Below, in pieces: positions 1 to 9,294 of a DNA stretch of 64,000 bases (position 1 is the stretch's first letter; each line of letters opens with the position of its first letter). A program made the translations under genes and the position numbers. The notes below the pieces were generated by a model that did no database searches, was not told the DNA's origin, and worked only from the letters and a program-made list of their open reading frames with translations. The stretch covers positions 248,001-312,000 of the forward strand of contig CAZBHH010000001.1 in the NCBI GenBank assembly GCA_964492065.1, written 5' to 3'. Source of the stretch: JADKAC01 sp964492065 (GTDB lineage Bacteria > Bacteroidota > Bacteroidia > Chitinophagales > BACL12).

Positions 1-2
1 GT

Positions 3-935
3 AACGTATTAATGGAGTACATGTACGACAATTACTCCGAAAACTTCTTTGGCATAACCGTACATAATGGCGACCCGATGGTCGTGTCAGAATACGACGG
101 CGGTTTTGCTGCTTCAGCCTTCCCCAATGCAAAAATAGATCGCCAGGGCTGGATTGACCCCCTGGAGTTCGAGACTGCTTATATAAACAGAATCAGCGTT
201 GAGCCGGAAGTATTAATGAGCCAGGAAGTGTCTTGGGATGAAGCAACCCGTACAGCAACCGTAACGAGTTTATTGAACTTCGTAGAGCAAATGGACGGCA
301 ATTACCGCATCGCAGTGGTATTTACCGAAGATGAAGTTGTCGGCACCGGAAGTTCCTGGAATCAGTCCAACTATTACGCAGGTGGTGCATACGGACCGAT
401 GGGCGGCTACGAATCTCTTCCCGCTTATGTTCCTGCAACTACCATCCCTTACCACCATGTTGCCCGTGCAATTATCGGTGGCTTTAACGGTGAAGAAGGT
501 AGTGTGCCGGCAGAAAACGCTCCCGGTTCCTACCATGCTTATACCACAACTTACGAAGTGCCTGCAGATTACAACTGGGACAATATGCATGTTGTTACCC
601 TGCTCATTAACTACTCCACCAAGAAAATTATCAATGCAGCAAGCAAGTCCAACTTTACAGCGATTGATGATATTTCCAACATCACCGGTATCAGTATTTA
701 TCCGAACCCGGCAAATGATTACTCACTTATCCGTGTAAACATTGCCGAGCCTCAGGAACTGACAATTACCGTTTCAGATATCAGCGGTAAAGTGGTGGTG
801 AGCAATAATTACGGAATACAGTCCGGCGACAATGTATATACGCTCAATACCGAATCTTTGGGAAGCGGTGTGTACTTTGTAAATATCCGTACCAATGAAG
901 AGATGATCAGCAAGAAACTGGTTATTTCCAAATAA
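3..935 (+). CDS. Omp28-like T9SS cargo protein, 3' part (5' truncated by window edge)
   Basis: The reading frame is open to the left edge, so the N-terminus (signal peptide and the thioredoxin-like start usual for Omp28-type proteins) is missing. The visible start, with a GITVHNGDPM segment, matches the end of the thioredoxin-like part of such proteins. A beta-rich middle domain of about 200 residues follows. The last ~80 residues are a type A T9SS sorting domain: a IYPNPA motif, a DISGKVV strand, GVYFVNI, and a C-terminal KKLVISK. The protein is therefore probably carried across the outer membrane by the Por/T9SS machinery and anchored or released at the surface. Substrate and role are unknown. 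A strong hairpin follows the stop codon. The Met at 12 is internal, not the real start. Confidence 0.8.
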   Translation, partial: NVLMEYMYDNYSENFFGITVHNGDPMVVSEYDGGFAASAFPNAKIDRQGWIDPLEFETAYINRISVEPEVLMSQEVSWDEATRTATVTSLLNFVEQMDGNYRIAVVFTEDEVVGTGSSWNQSNYYAGGAYGPMGGYESLPAYVPATTIPYHHVARAIIGGFNGEEGSVPAENAPGSYHAYTTTYEVPADYNWDNMHVVTLLINYSTKKIINAASKSNFTAIDDISNITGISIYPNPANDYSLIRVNIAEPQELTITVSDISGKVVVSNNYGIQSGDNVYTLNTESLGSGVYFVNIRTNEEMISKKLVISK

Positions 936-954
936 TTTCGAAAACAACCCAATT

Positions 955-986
955 AAAAAGCAGGCAGCAATTGCCTGCTTTTTTTT
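955..986. terminator. Bidirectional rho-independent terminator between Omp28-like gene and radC
   Basis: Inverted repeat with 7-bp GC arms GCAGGCA (960-966) and TGCCTGC (972-978), loop GCAAT, flanked by an A-run on the left and a T-run (979-986) on the right. It gives a U-tailed hairpin on both strands, so it can end the plus-strand Omp28-like transcript and the convergent minus-strand radC transcript. The T-run touches the radC stop codon. Confidence 0.85.
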
Positions 987-1689
987 ATAGGATACCTTCA
1001 TCGGCAAAACTGTAATAGCCCTTTTCGCCGATAATAATATGGTCGAGCAGCACCAGATCCATCAACCGGGCGGCATCTTTAATTTTGCCGGTGAGTTTAA
1101 TATCGTTTTCGCTTGGCTGTAAATTACCCGAAGGATGATTATGGCAAATGGCAATGGAAGTACACGACTTGATGGCCACCGCCTCTTTGAGGATAATTTT
1201 AATATCCACAACGGTGCCTGCCACCCCGCCGGCGCTGATGCGCTGTTTAGCGACAGGGGTATTCGACTTATTCAGATATGCTACCCAAAACTCCTCATGG
1301 CCGAGATCACTCAGCATGGGGTTAAAGAATTGAAATAAGTCCCGGCTGTCTCTAATTTTCTGCTTAACTCCCCCTCCCGTTCCTTCCCGGCGCCTGCCCA
1401 ATTCCATGGCGGCAATAATGGTGATGGCCTTTGCCTCGCCGACACCGAGAAATTTTTTGAGCTCCTTCACTTCCAGCTTCGCCAGCGCATTCAGATCATT
1501 ATCATAAGCGCTGAGAATTTCCTGCGCCAATTCGACGGCTGTTTTTTTCGTATTGCCACTACTCAAAAGAATCGCCAGCAGCTCGGCATTGGTAAGTTCC
1601 CGCCGGCCTTTATTTAACATTTTCTCCCTGGGCCTGTCCTCTTTGGCAAGCTGCTTCAGCGTCGGTTTGTTCGGAACGTATTCTTCCAT
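985..1689 (-). CDS. radC: RadC family JAB-domain protein
   Basis: 234 residues, the usual length for RadC. The N-terminal half holds a helix-hairpin-helix region (about residues 35-95, with LLSSG and LGVGEAKA). The C-terminal half holds a JAB/JAMM-type metalloprotease fold with the metal motif HNHPSGN...SEND (H-x-H-x7-S-x2-D) near residues 183-196. The family is named for DNA repair, but a direct repair role is not established; the intact JAMM ligands suggest an active hydrolase. It lies downstream of rpsT on the same strand with a terminator between them, so it probably has its own weak promoter or relies on read-through. Confidence 0.92.
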   Translation of the reverse strand: MEEYVPNKPTLKQLAKEDRPREKMLNKGRRELTNAELLAILLSSGNTKKTAVELAQEILSAYDNDLNALAKLEVKELKKFLGVGEAKAITIIAAMELGRRREGTGGGVKQKIRDSRDLFQFFNPMLSDLGHEEFWVAYLNKSNTPVAKQRISAGGVAGTVVDIKIILKEAVAIKSCTSIAICHNHPSGNLQPSENDIKLTGKIKDAARLMDLVLLDHIIIGEKGYYSFADEGIL

Positions 1690-1699
1690 AGGGATAGAG

Positions 1700-1730
1700 A
1701 TAAAAAAAGCCCCACAAAATTGTGAGGCTT
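1700..1730 (-). terminator. Terminator of rpsT
   Basis: Arms 1707-1717 and 1720-1730 form an 11-position stem (the innermost pair must open to make a loop), followed on the minus strand by a run of seven U. One position is a G-U wobble in the minus-strand RNA but a C-A mismatch on the plus strand, so the minus-strand transcript (rpsT) is the functional one. Confidence 0.8.
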
Positions 1731-1752
1731 AAATTATGGAATTTTTTAAAAA

Positions 1753-2007
1753 TTATTTTTGATTGTGTATCCGCTTCATCAATTTAGATTTCAGGTTGGC
1801 GGCTTTATTTCTGTGGATTACATTTTTCTTTGCCAGTTTATCGATCATTGAAATCACTTCGGGCAACTTTTTCTCGGCTTCCTGCTTATTCTCAATTGCC
1901 TTGATATCGCGAATCGCATTGCGTGTCGTCTTACCTACATAGCGGTTTTCCAATCTTCTCTTTGAAGCCTGGCGAATGGATTTCTTCTGTGCTTTATGAT
2001 GTGCCAT
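1753..2007 (-). CDS. rpsT: 30S ribosomal protein S20
   Basis: 84 residues, highly basic and helical, starting MAHHKAQKKSIR and containing the S20 pattern of Lys/Arg-rich helices ending KRIHNQK. S20 binds 16S rRNA early in small-subunit assembly. The frame is open for ten more codons upstream, but the Met at 2007 is the canonical S20 start. A TAnnTTTG promoter box at 2035-2042 leaves a short leader that fits this start. The gene is monocistronic, with its own terminator before radC. Confidence 0.96.
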   Translation of the reverse strand: MAHHKAQKKSIRQASKRRLENRYVGKTTRNAIRDIKAIENKQEAEKKLPEVISMIDKLAKKNVIHRNKAANLKSKLMKRIHNQK

Positions 2008-2034
2008 ATAAATACCTCGTTTACAAGTAGAGGG

Positions 2035-2042
2035 CAAAGGTA
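2035..2042 (-). promoter_or_regulatory. Promoter -7 box of rpsT (TACCTTTG)
   Basis: On the minus strand the sequence reads TACCTTTG, a perfect match to the Bacteroidetes -7 consensus TAnnTTTG, 27 bases before the rpsT start codon. No clear -33 TTG is seen at the usual distance. Confidence 0.55.
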
Positions 2043-2068
2043 GAAAAATGGCTCAACAATAAAAAGTA

Positions 2069-3574
2069 TTAACGAGAATTACTTTCGATATCCAGGTGTT
2101 GCAGATAAGCCAGGGTCTGCTGCATATCCTCGTGCAGATACCTGTCGAACCGGGCAAACGGGACGATTTTCCGCAGCCCGGCGACGAGCGCTTCCACCGG
2201 CGGTGCCGATTGTGCCGGACGCCTGAATTCCAGGGCCTGGGCAGCCGTCAGCAATTCAATTGCCAGGACTTTCTCGACATTGCGAGCCACCCGCAAACAT
2301 TTTGTGGCGGCATTTGCCCCCATACTCACATGGTCTTCCTGCTCATTGCACGATGCTATGGAATCGACAGAGGCCGGGGTACACAATTGTTTATTCTGGG
2401 AAACAATACTCGCCGCCGTATATTGAGGTATCATCAGACCGGAGTTCAAACCGGGTTCGGGCGATAGGAATTCCGGCAATCCGCGGCTCCCGGAGAGCAT
2501 CCGGTAAATGCGCCGCTCCGAGATATTGGCGAGCTCGCTTAATGCCATTGCCATAAAATCCAGGGTTAACGCCAGCGGTTCCCCGTGGAAATTGCCTCCG
2601 CTTAAAATCAGGTCTTCCTCTGGGAAGATATTGGGATTGTCCGTCACCCCGTTTATTTCACGGCTGACAATGGTAACGCAGTATTCCAGTGCATCCCTTG
2701 CCGCACCGTGTACCTGTGGGATACAGCGGAACGAATAGGGATCCTGCACCTGCTCTTTCGGCTGCGTGAACATGCTGCTGCCATGCATAATTTCCCTGAT
2801 ATGCTGCGCCACCCGTATCTGCCCGGCCTGTTTGCGCAGTGCATGAATCTGCGGCATAAACGGATCGCTGCGACAGCCCCAGGCATCCAGTGATACACAA
2901 GCAATCAAATCGGCCAGATATTCGATACGGCGGGCGAGAATTAAACAGTAAACGCCATAGGCGCTCATAAACTGTGTGCCGTTTAGTAATGCCAAACCCT
3001 CCTTTGATTGCAATTGCAAGGGTTCCCATTGCATGTGGTGTAACATTTCGGAGGATTCGACAACGGCACCGCGAAACTTCACTTTGCCCATGCCGATTAA
3101 CGGGAGGCTCATATGTGCCAGCGGACACAAATCGCCCGAAGCGCCAAGCGACCCCTGCTCATAGATCACCGGCAGGATGTCTGCATTATACATATCGATT
3201 AAGCGCTGCACAGTCAGGACACCGATTCCCGAATGCCCGTAGCTGAGGGATTGAATCTTCAGCAACAGAATAATTCTGACAATTTCATCGGGCACCATAT
3301 CTCCAAATCCACAGGCATGAGAAATTATCAGGTTGTGCTGCAGATGCCCGATGGCGTCGTGCGAAATTTTCACTTTACACAAGGAGCCAAATCCGGTATT
3401 TACTCCATACACCGGGATGTCCTGGTTATTGATTTTATCATCCAGGTACTTTCGACACTGTTCAATTGTATTCTGTGCTGATTTACCCAGTGCAATTTTC
3501 TGCCGGTTCTGCAGAATCTGTTGAATGGCGGCAATTGTCAGCGGCGCATCGGAAACCGTATGAAAAGACTCCAT
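2069..3574 (-). CDS. hutH: Histidine ammonia-lyase
   Basis: 501 residues, the normal length for HutH. It deaminates L-histidine to urocanate, the first step of histidine degradation, in the cytoplasm. The MIO-forming Ala-Ser-Gly triad is at residues 145-147 in GSLGASGDLCPLAHM, the catalytic Tyr loop is YGVNTGFG near 56-63, and the FHGEPLA and QEDHVSMG blocks are present. No hutU, hutI or hutG lies in the window, so the gene is detached from the rest of the pathway. Homologous tyrosine/phenylalanine ammonia-lyases share the MIO core, so substrate is by family inference. A -7 box lies 17 bases upstream. Confidence 0.94.
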   Translation of the reverse strand: MESFHTVSDAPLTIAAIQQILQNRQKIALGKSAQNTIEQCRKYLDDKINNQDIPVYGVNTGFGSLCKVKISHDAIGHLQHNLIISHACGFGDMVPDEIVRIILLLKIQSLSYGHSGIGVLTVQRLIDMYNADILPVIYEQGSLGASGDLCPLAHMSLPLIGMGKVKFRGAVVESSEMLHHMQWEPLQLQSKEGLALLNGTQFMSAYGVYCLILARRIEYLADLIACVSLDAWGCRSDPFMPQIHALRKQAGQIRVAQHIREIMHGSSMFTQPKEQVQDPYSFRCIPQVHGAARDALEYCVTIVSREINGVTDNPNIFPEEDLILSGGNFHGEPLALTLDFMAMALSELANISERRIYRMLSGSRGLPEFLSPEPGLNSGLMIPQYTAASIVSQNKQLCTPASVDSIASCNEQEDHVSMGANAATKCLRVARNVEKVLAIELLTAAQALEFRRPAQSAPPVEALVAGLRKIVPFARFDRYLHEDMQQTLAYLQHLDIESNSR

Positions 3575-3591
3575 GATTGTATTTTTCGCTT

Positions 3592-3599
3592 CAAATTTA
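3592..3599 (-). promoter_or_regulatory. Promoter -7 box of hutH (TAAATTTG)
   Basis: Minus-strand TAAATTTG matches TAnnTTTG and sits 17 bases before the hutH ATG. It implies a very short leader. Confidence 0.45.
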
Positions 3600-3664
3600 G
3601 CAGAATCAAATTATCCATTCTTCCTGCATTAAGCTTTCATTATTTTTACAACGTGGAGCCGATA

Positions 3665-4561
3665 ATGCAATTCAGGGAAGTGCGCAAAGCCTTTAGCGAA
3701 GTACAGGCATTAAACGGCGTTACCTTTAATGTTCCCGCCGGTTCGATTTTCGGTTTGCTCGGCCCGAATGGCGCCGGCAAGACCACATTAATTCGCATTA
3801 TTACAAAAATCCTTGCCGCCGACAGCGGTGCGATTTACTTCGACGGTATTCCGATTAAAGACCAGACCTATGCGGCTATCGGCTATATGCCTGAAGAAAA
3901 GGGTTTGTATAAAAAAATGCGGGTAGGTGAACACCTGGTATATCTCGCCCGCTTAAAGGGTTTGCGTGCCTCAGAGGCAAAACAGCGCATCCGGTTCTGG
4001 TTCCAAAAACTGGAAGTGCCCGATTGGTGGAATAAAAAAGTAGAAGACCTGTCAAAAGGAATGCAACAGAAAGTGCAGTTTATCGCAACCGTACTACATA
4101 ACCCCAAATTGCTGATACTGGATGAACCCTTTTCAGGCCTGGATCCGGTGAATACCGAAATGATAAAAAATGAAATTTATCACTTGAACCAGCAGGGCGT
4201 CACTATCTTATTCTCAACGCACCGCATGGAGCAGGTAGAGGAAATCTGCAACAATATCGTGCTGATAAATAAGGGAAATGTGGTAATTGAAGGTGCGGTG
4301 AAAGACATAAAAAACCGGTTCAGAAAAAATCATTTTGAAATTGCATTCAGTACTGATGCAGCGATTGAGAATACGGATTTATTCCGGGTTATCGACAGTA
4401 AGCCGAACACCTGCCGCATCCAGGTTCGCGACGACGTGAGCAACAACCGGGTTCTGCAATACTTTATCGACGGCGGTTATCAGATTGCCACCTTCAGGGA
4501 AATATTGCCATCGCTGCACGAAGTTTTTATTTCACTGGTTAAAACGGCAGAGCTTGCGTAA
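3665..4561 (+). CDS. ABC transporter ATP-binding protein with DUF4162-type C-terminus
   Basis: 298 residues from the Met at 3665; a longer frame exists upstream but the ABC fold starts at MQFREVRKAF, and GGAG lies 6 bases before this ATG. Walker A is GPNGAGKTT, the signature is LSKGMQQK, Walker B is LLILDEPFSGLDP, and the switch His is in STHRMEQ. The C-terminal ~80 residues resemble the DUF4162 domain of NatA-like ATPases. It should energise the membrane protein encoded immediately downstream, which overlaps its stop codon. The pair resembles NatAB-type sodium or drug exporters; the substrate cannot be read from sequence. Confidence 0.9.
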   Translation: MQFREVRKAFSEVQALNGVTFNVPAGSIFGLLGPNGAGKTTLIRIITKILAADSGAIYFDGIPIKDQTYAAIGYMPEEKGLYKKMRVGEHLVYLARLKGLRASEAKQRIRFWFQKLEVPDWWNKKVEDLSKGMQQKVQFIATVLHNPKLLILDEPFSGLDPVNTEMIKNEIYHLNQQGVTILFSTHRMEQVEEICNNIVLINKGNVVIEGAVKDIKNRFRKNHFEIAFSTDAAIENTDLFRVIDSKPNTCRIQVRDDVSNNRVLQYFIDGGYQIATFREILPSLHEVFISLVKTAELA

Positions 4562-5864
4562 AATACTTTTCATAATATTCAGAGAGTACATCACTCGTGT
4601 GCGCAAGCGCTCTTTTCTTCTGTTCACAATTCTCGGCCCTGTTTTTTTTATTGGGTTGATGTTTATGCCGTTGATATTTTCTTCATTTGGCGGCGACAGC
4701 AAGAAAATTTTAGTTAAAGACGACAGCGGTTTTATCGACGTATTGCCCGACTCTGCCGGCGTGTATTTCAAGTTCGGATATAATGAAATCCCGCTGGAAG
4801 ATTTAAAAATGTCATACCCGCATCTCGAAGGCGGATTCGATGCGCTGTTGTACATCCCGCCGATTTCTGCGGAAAAACCGGTCGGGATAAAACTGTACAG
4901 CGAGGAGCAGATGAACATGATGACGCGGATGTATATCGAAACGGTTATTGCAAACAAACTGGAGAATGTAAACCTTAAGACACGCAATTTATCCAAAGAG
5001 GATATCATGCAATTACGGCCTGCAGTCGTTATTGATGATGCCGTTTTGGGAAAAGATAATGCGGAGGAAAAAGGCGATGCCATCATGGCGACGGCTATCG
5101 CATACATACTCGGATTTCTCACTTATATCGTTTTATTGGTTTACGGCAGTATGGTACTGCGTGGCGTAATGGAAGAAAAATCAAACCGCATCGTCGAGGT
5201 AATGATATCATCGGTAAAGCCGTTTCAACTGATGATTGGAAAAATCATCGGCATCGGCGCTGTGGGGCTCACCCAGTTTACAATTTGGGGGATTACGATT
5301 TTCATATTGCAGTTTGTCGTACAAATTATTTTTGCCGGGCAATTTTCTGAGATGGCGCAACAGAGTATTGCCTCAGATCCGAATGCGGAGATAGATACCA
5401 TGCAACTGATGAATGCCCTGCAAAGCCTGCAGAGTATGAACCTCGGCTACCTGCTGGGTATTTTTATGATTTACTTTTTAGGTGGATATTTTTTGTACTC
5501 CTCCCTATTTGCGGCAATCGGTTCTCTTGCCAGCGACGACGACGGCGATATTCAGATGTATTCATTCCCGCTGACACTTTTGATAATTTTCTCCATATTT
5601 ATTGCAATGGCAGTGATTCAGCAACCCAAATCTTCACTGGCATTCTGGGCATCGCTCATCCCGTTCAGTTCGCCTGTGGTTATGCCTGCATTGCTGCCAT
5701 TTGGCGTTCCGGCCTGGCAACTGATTTTATCCATACTCTGCCTGATCGGAGGGTTTATCTTCACCACATGGATTGCCGCCCGCATTTATAAAACCGGAAT
5801 TTTAATGTATGGCAAGAAGCCAAAACTGAGAGAAATTTTCAGGTGGATGTTTTATAAGGGCTGA
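4554..5864 (+). CDS. ABC-2 type transporter permease (NatB-like)
   Basis: 436 residues if it starts at the TTG at 4554, which overlaps the ATPase stop by 8 bases and gives the family-typical beginning (M)RKILFIIFREYITRVRKRSF. The upstream extension to 4485 runs inside the ATPase gene and has no homology character, so I reject it. One N-terminal membrane helix (about 20-42) is followed by a large extracytoplasmic domain of about 150 residues, then a cluster of five to six C-terminal helices from about 185 on (ILGFLTYIVLLVYGSM, VVMPALLPFG, LCLIGGFIF). This is the ABC2_membrane_3 layout. Transported substrate unknown. Confidence 0.85.
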   Translation: MRKILFIIFREYITRVRKRSFLLFTILGPVFFIGLMFMPLIFSSFGGDSKKILVKDDSGFIDVLPDSAGVYFKFGYNEIPLEDLKMSYPHLEGGFDALLYIPPISAEKPVGIKLYSEEQMNMMTRMYIETVIANKLENVNLKTRNLSKEDIMQLRPAVVIDDAVLGKDNAEEKGDAIMATAIAYILGFLTYIVLLVYGSMVLRGVMEEKSNRIVEVMISSVKPFQLMIGKIIGIGAVGLTQFTIWGITIFILQFVVQIIFAGQFSEMAQQSIASDPNAEIDTMQLMNALQSLQSMNLGYLLGIFMIYFLGGYFLYSSLFAAIGSLASDDDGDIQMYSFPLTLLIIFSIFIAMAVIQQPKSSLAFWASLIPFSSPVVMPALLPFGVPAWQLILSILCLIGGFIFTTWIAARIYKTGILMYGKKPKLREIFRWMFYKG

Positions 5865-5929
5865 TTGCAAAATACTATCGTTTTATACTTTCACAAAATC
5901 GGAAGTACCTCACCCGATGCGCCGTAGTT

Positions 5930-5949
5930 TGCGGCGTGGAATCGCCGCA
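5930..5949. repeat. GC-rich hairpin between convergent genes
   Basis: Perfect 7-bp inverted repeat TGCGGCG-TGGAAT-CGCCGCA in the 120-base gap between the convergent ABC permease and rodA genes. No T-run follows on either strand, so it is not a canonical terminator, but its place at the meeting point of two transcripts suggests a 3'-end role. Confidence 0.4.
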
Positions 5950-5984
5950 CAGCCTTCTTCAATTACTCGCGGAACCATGTCAAT

Positions 5985-7412
5985 TTATCGCAGGATCAAC
6001 AACCTGTCAGCATCGAGGCGCAGCATGATAAATACCAGGATTGAAAAAGCTAAAACGGAAGAGCCACCGTAGGAAATAAACGGCAGCGGGATACCGATAA
6101 CGGGCACCAGGCCGATGGTCATACCGACATTGATCATTATCTGGAAAAAGAATATGGCTGCAGCCGAATAACAATACACCCTGGAAAATACGGAGCGCTG
6201 CCGTTCTGCAATATGAATGATGCGCAACAGAAAAAATAAATAGGTGAGCAAAAACAGGCTCGTCCCGATAAAGCCAAACTCCTCACCGATGGTACAGAAA
6301 ATAAAGTCCGTGCTCTGTTCGGGGACATGTTTTAATTGAGTGAGCGTCCCCTGCAAGTACCCCTTACCGGTGAGACCACCCGAACCAATCGTCATCTTAC
6401 TCTGGATTACGTTGTAGTTTGCATCGGGGTCATCGCTCAGCCCGACTAAAGTCAACACCCGCTGGCTTTGATGCGGCTCCAGCGCTTTCTGCATGATAAA
6501 ATCCGTTCCGAAAGCGACAAACCCCGCGAGAAAAAAATACACGAACAGCGGCAGCCAGATGCCGGAATAATTTATATTGCGAAGCACGATATAGGCAACG
6601 GCCAATAATGCGCCAACGGCTATAGCGCCGTACTTCAGAAATTCCGGGTGTTTAAATATGTAAAAGAATATGCCGATAGCAAGCACAATCAGAAATACAA
6701 ACAGATAGGTGCGCCCGGGGAATTTTTTTGCCAACCGGGTAATATTTCCAAAAATATATACGACAAGACCACCTGTTAAGACATAAATAATAATTGCGTG
6801 GCTTATCAGCAGCGACAATAAAAAGCAAACGCCAAACATAATGGCAATAACCACCTCGCTAATTTTAAACCCCTCGCGGTATAAAACGATAGCAAAAGCC
6901 AGATACACCAATGCCGAGCCCATATCCTGTTGGGCGATAATCAGCGCCATAGGCAATCCGCAGATACCGGCGGCAATAATTTTCTGGCGGGTGGTGCGCA
7001 CAGCCGTCGAGAGCGAACTGATGTATTTAGCCAGCATCAGCGCCGTTGCCGTTTTTGCGAATTCGGCGGGTTGAAACTGAATGGAACCAATGGCGAGCCA
7101 GGAACGGGCTCCTTTAATTTCCTTTGCAAAGATGAAGGTAACGATAAGCAGCAGGATAATGCCGATATACAGGGGTACGGAAAATTTCGTAAAGAAGTTG
7201 CTGTCGAAAGCAAGCAGCCCGAACCCGACAAACAATGAAATACACATCCATATCATCTGCCGGCCGTGGGTGAGCGACAAATCAAAAAAATGGCTGGTTT
7301 CCTTATCGTAATCTACAGCAAAAACAGTGAGAGTACCCACTATGAGCAAGCTTAAATACAGGAACAACGCCGGCCTGTCGATATTCTGCAGCAAAGTAGT
7401 TTTATCTCTCAT
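5985..7412 (-). CDS. rodA: Rod-shape SEDS glycosyltransferase RodA
   Basis: 475 residues with about ten membrane helices and the SEDS family core: GARSWLAIG...QFQPAEFAK near 100-120, a conserved QQDMGSALVY segment, and the C-terminal VIGIPLPFISYGGSS. RodA polymerises lipid II into glycan strands for lateral wall growth and works with the class B PBP encoded just upstream (mrdA). Its start codon overlaps the mrdA stop by 11 bases, indicating coupled translation. It is the last gene of the purH-mre block. It is longer than the ~370-residue proteobacterial RodA because of extra central helices (about 195-300), common in Bacteroidetes. Confidence 0.94.
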   Translation of the reverse strand: MRDKTTLLQNIDRPALFLYLSLLIVGTLTVFAVDYDKETSHFFDLSLTHGRQMIWMCISLFVGFGLLAFDSNFFTKFSVPLYIGIILLLIVTFIFAKEIKGARSWLAIGSIQFQPAEFAKTATALMLAKYISSLSTAVRTTRQKIIAAGICGLPMALIIAQQDMGSALVYLAFAIVLYREGFKISEVVIAIMFGVCFLLSLLISHAIIIYVLTGGLVVYIFGNITRLAKKFPGRTYLFVFLIVLAIGIFFYIFKHPEFLKYGAIAVGALLAVAYIVLRNINYSGIWLPLFVYFFLAGFVAFGTDFIMQKALEPHQSQRVLTLVGLSDDPDANYNVIQSKMTIGSGGLTGKGYLQGTLTQLKHVPEQSTDFIFCTIGEEFGFIGTSLFLLTYLFFLLRIIHIAERQRSVFSRVYCYSAAAIFFFQIMINVGMTIGLVPVIGIPLPFISYGGSSVLAFSILVFIMLRLDADRLLILR

Positions 7413-9294
7413 CGCTATTTGTATTATTCGGTGCAGGAGTTCCTGCCGCCGCTGCTACCGGCGTAGGCATTACATGGATTAAATCAGTATTTATCATGCG
7501 ATCTTCCAGGTACTTGCGCTTTGAGTCGATACTCCGGTTGATGTAATACTCCATCAGCAGACTGGCAATCGGCGCTGCATAGGTGGCGCCAAAACCGCTG
7601 TTTTCGACTAATACAGCTATTGCTATTTGGGGATTATTGCGGGGAGCAAAGCCCGAAAACTGGGAGTGATCTTTGCCATGCGGGTTCTCGGCGGTACCTG
7701 TCTTGCCGCACACTTCTATGCTGTCTATCCTCGCCACCCTTGCGGTGCCGGCTTTCACGACCATACTCAACCCTTCGGTGACAATATCGAAGTACTGCCT
7801 GTCAACCATCGTCTGATGCACAGTATGTAACACATTGAGAATAGAGTCTTCCCCATCTGCATATTTCAACACATGGGGTGCATACCAAAAACCGCCATTG
7901 GCAATTGCCGCCATCATATTCGCATTTTGCAGCGGTGTAACAATCATTTGATCCTGCCCAATTCCCAGTGTAATAAAATTGGAAGAGCGCCAGCGGTTTT
8001 TGCCGTATATCTTATCGTAGTCGGCCGGGTCGGGGATGTTGCCGGGTTTTTCTCCCGGAAGGTCAACTCCCGTCAAAACGCCAATGCCGAAACTGGCCAG
8101 ATACACATTTAATTTTTCCAGTCCTTCGGCGGCGCTTGTATTTTTATCATCGATAAAATGTTTCAGCACATAACAGTAATAGGCATTGCAGGAATGTTGA
8201 ATACTCATTATCACATTGGCGGGATAGGGATGGCCATGACATCCCACCGTATGGCCGGCCATGCGATAGCCGCCGCCGCAGGAATAGCCCTGGTCAGGCG
8301 TTAACGTGCCTTCCTGTAATGCCACGAGCGCCATCAGCGGTTTATACTGTGAACCCGGCGGATAATAGCCGGTCAATGCCCGGTTGTTCAATGGCCGCAT
8401 CGGGTCTAATACGAGGGAGGCGTAGTTCTTCGTGCGCTTACTGCCGACGAGGATATTCGGATCGTAATACGGACTGCTCACCATGGCGAGAATTTCGCCC
8501 GTTGATGGTTCAATGGCCACAACGGCGCCTCTTTTGTTGCGCATCAGCAATTCGGCGTATTGCTGTAATTCGATATCCAGTGATAGAGTCAGCGTTTTTC
8601 CCGCAACTACGGGGATGTCGTTTTCGCCCTGGCCGAGGCTGCCGACTACCCGGTTATAGGCATCCACCACCATGTATTTATAACCCCGCTGGCCCCGCAG
8701 TAACTCTTCGTAATATTTTTCGACGCCGCTTTTACCGATATAATCCCCAGGCTTATAATACCCGTTTGATCTTTTTATATCATTGCTATCCACTTCTGTA
8801 ACATAACCCAACACATGAGCGGCAGATGCATAGGGATATTTGCGCACTGTTCTGATTTCGGGGAAAAACCCTTTGAACTCATAGAGGAATTCTTCTATCT
8901 TGCCGAAATCTTCGGCTGAAATTTGCGAAATAAATACCGAGGCGTGTAACGATGAGTAATTTCTCGCCTCTTTCATTTTTTGAATAAACGTCTCCTTATC
9001 AATTTGCAGCAATTCGCAAAAGCGGGCGGTGTCCATCGACCGCACCTGGTAGGGTATCACCATGAGGTTATAGATCGGCTCGTTGTACACAATCAACTTG
9101 CCGTTGCGATCGTAAATCGGCCCCCGGTCGGGATATATGGTAACTTTCCTGTACGCCCTGTCTTCGGCCAGTTCAGCGTAATCTTTATTGATTACCTGAA
9201 GGTATAACAAGCGAATTATATAAATGAGAAATACGGATGCTATGAACAACTGTATGACTATGCGCCTGCTTTTCCAACTGTCAATACCTGTCAT
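7402..9294 (-). CDS. mrdA: Penicillin-binding protein 2 (rod-shape transpeptidase)
   Basis: 630 residues. One N-terminal signal-anchor helix (about 12-32) is followed by the PBP dimerisation domain (RGPIYDRNG near 57-65) and the transpeptidase domain. Catalytic motifs are intact: SxxK at S315-K318 (PGSQYK), SxN at 368-370 (SCN), and KTG at 531-533 (CGKTGTAE). It cross-links peptidoglycan during elongation with RodA and the MreBCD scaffold. Start overlaps the mreD stop by 4 bases (ATGA) and its end overlaps rodA. The tail after about 600 is Pro/Ala/Asn-rich and probably disordered. Confidence 0.95.
   Translation of the reverse strand: MTGIDSWKSRRIVIQLFIASVFLIYIIRLLYLQVINKDYAELAEDRAYRKVTIYPDRGPIYDRNGKLIVYNEPIYNLMVIPYQVRSMDTARFCELLQIDKETFIQKMKEARNYSSLHASVFISQISAEDFGKIEEFLYEFKGFFPEIRTVRKYPYASAAHVLGYVTEVDSNDIKRSNGYYKPGDYIGKSGVEKYYEELLRGQRGYKYMVVDAYNRVVGSLGQGENDIPVVAGKTLTLSLDIELQQYAELLMRNKRGAVVAIEPSTGEILAMVSSPYYDPNILVGSKRTKNYASLVLDPMRPLNNRALTGYYPPGSQYKPLMALVALQEGTLTPDQGYSCGGGYRMAGHTVGCHGHPYPANVIMSIQHSCNAYYCYVLKHFIDDKNTSAAEGLEKLNVYLASFGIGVLTGVDLPGEKPGNIPDPADYDKIYGKNRWRSSNFITLGIGQDQMIVTPLQNANMMAAIANGGFWYAPHVLKYADGEDSILNVLHTVHQTMVDRQYFDIVTEGLSMVVKAGTARVARIDSIEVCGKTGTAENPHGKDHSQFSGFAPRNNPQIAIAVLVENSGFGATYAAPIASLLMEYYINRSIDSKRKYLEDRMINTDLIHVMPTPVAAAAGTPAPNNTNSDER

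Noticed and set aside
2658..3128. 156-codon open frame within hutH on the same strand
   Set aside because: It overlaps the conserved hutH coding frame completely and its Cys/Arg-rich translation has no domain character.
4485..4553. ATG at 4485 as start of the ABC permease
   Set aside because: It would place 23 residues of non-homologous sequence within the ATPase gene; the TTG at 4554 gives the family-typical start and a short overlap.
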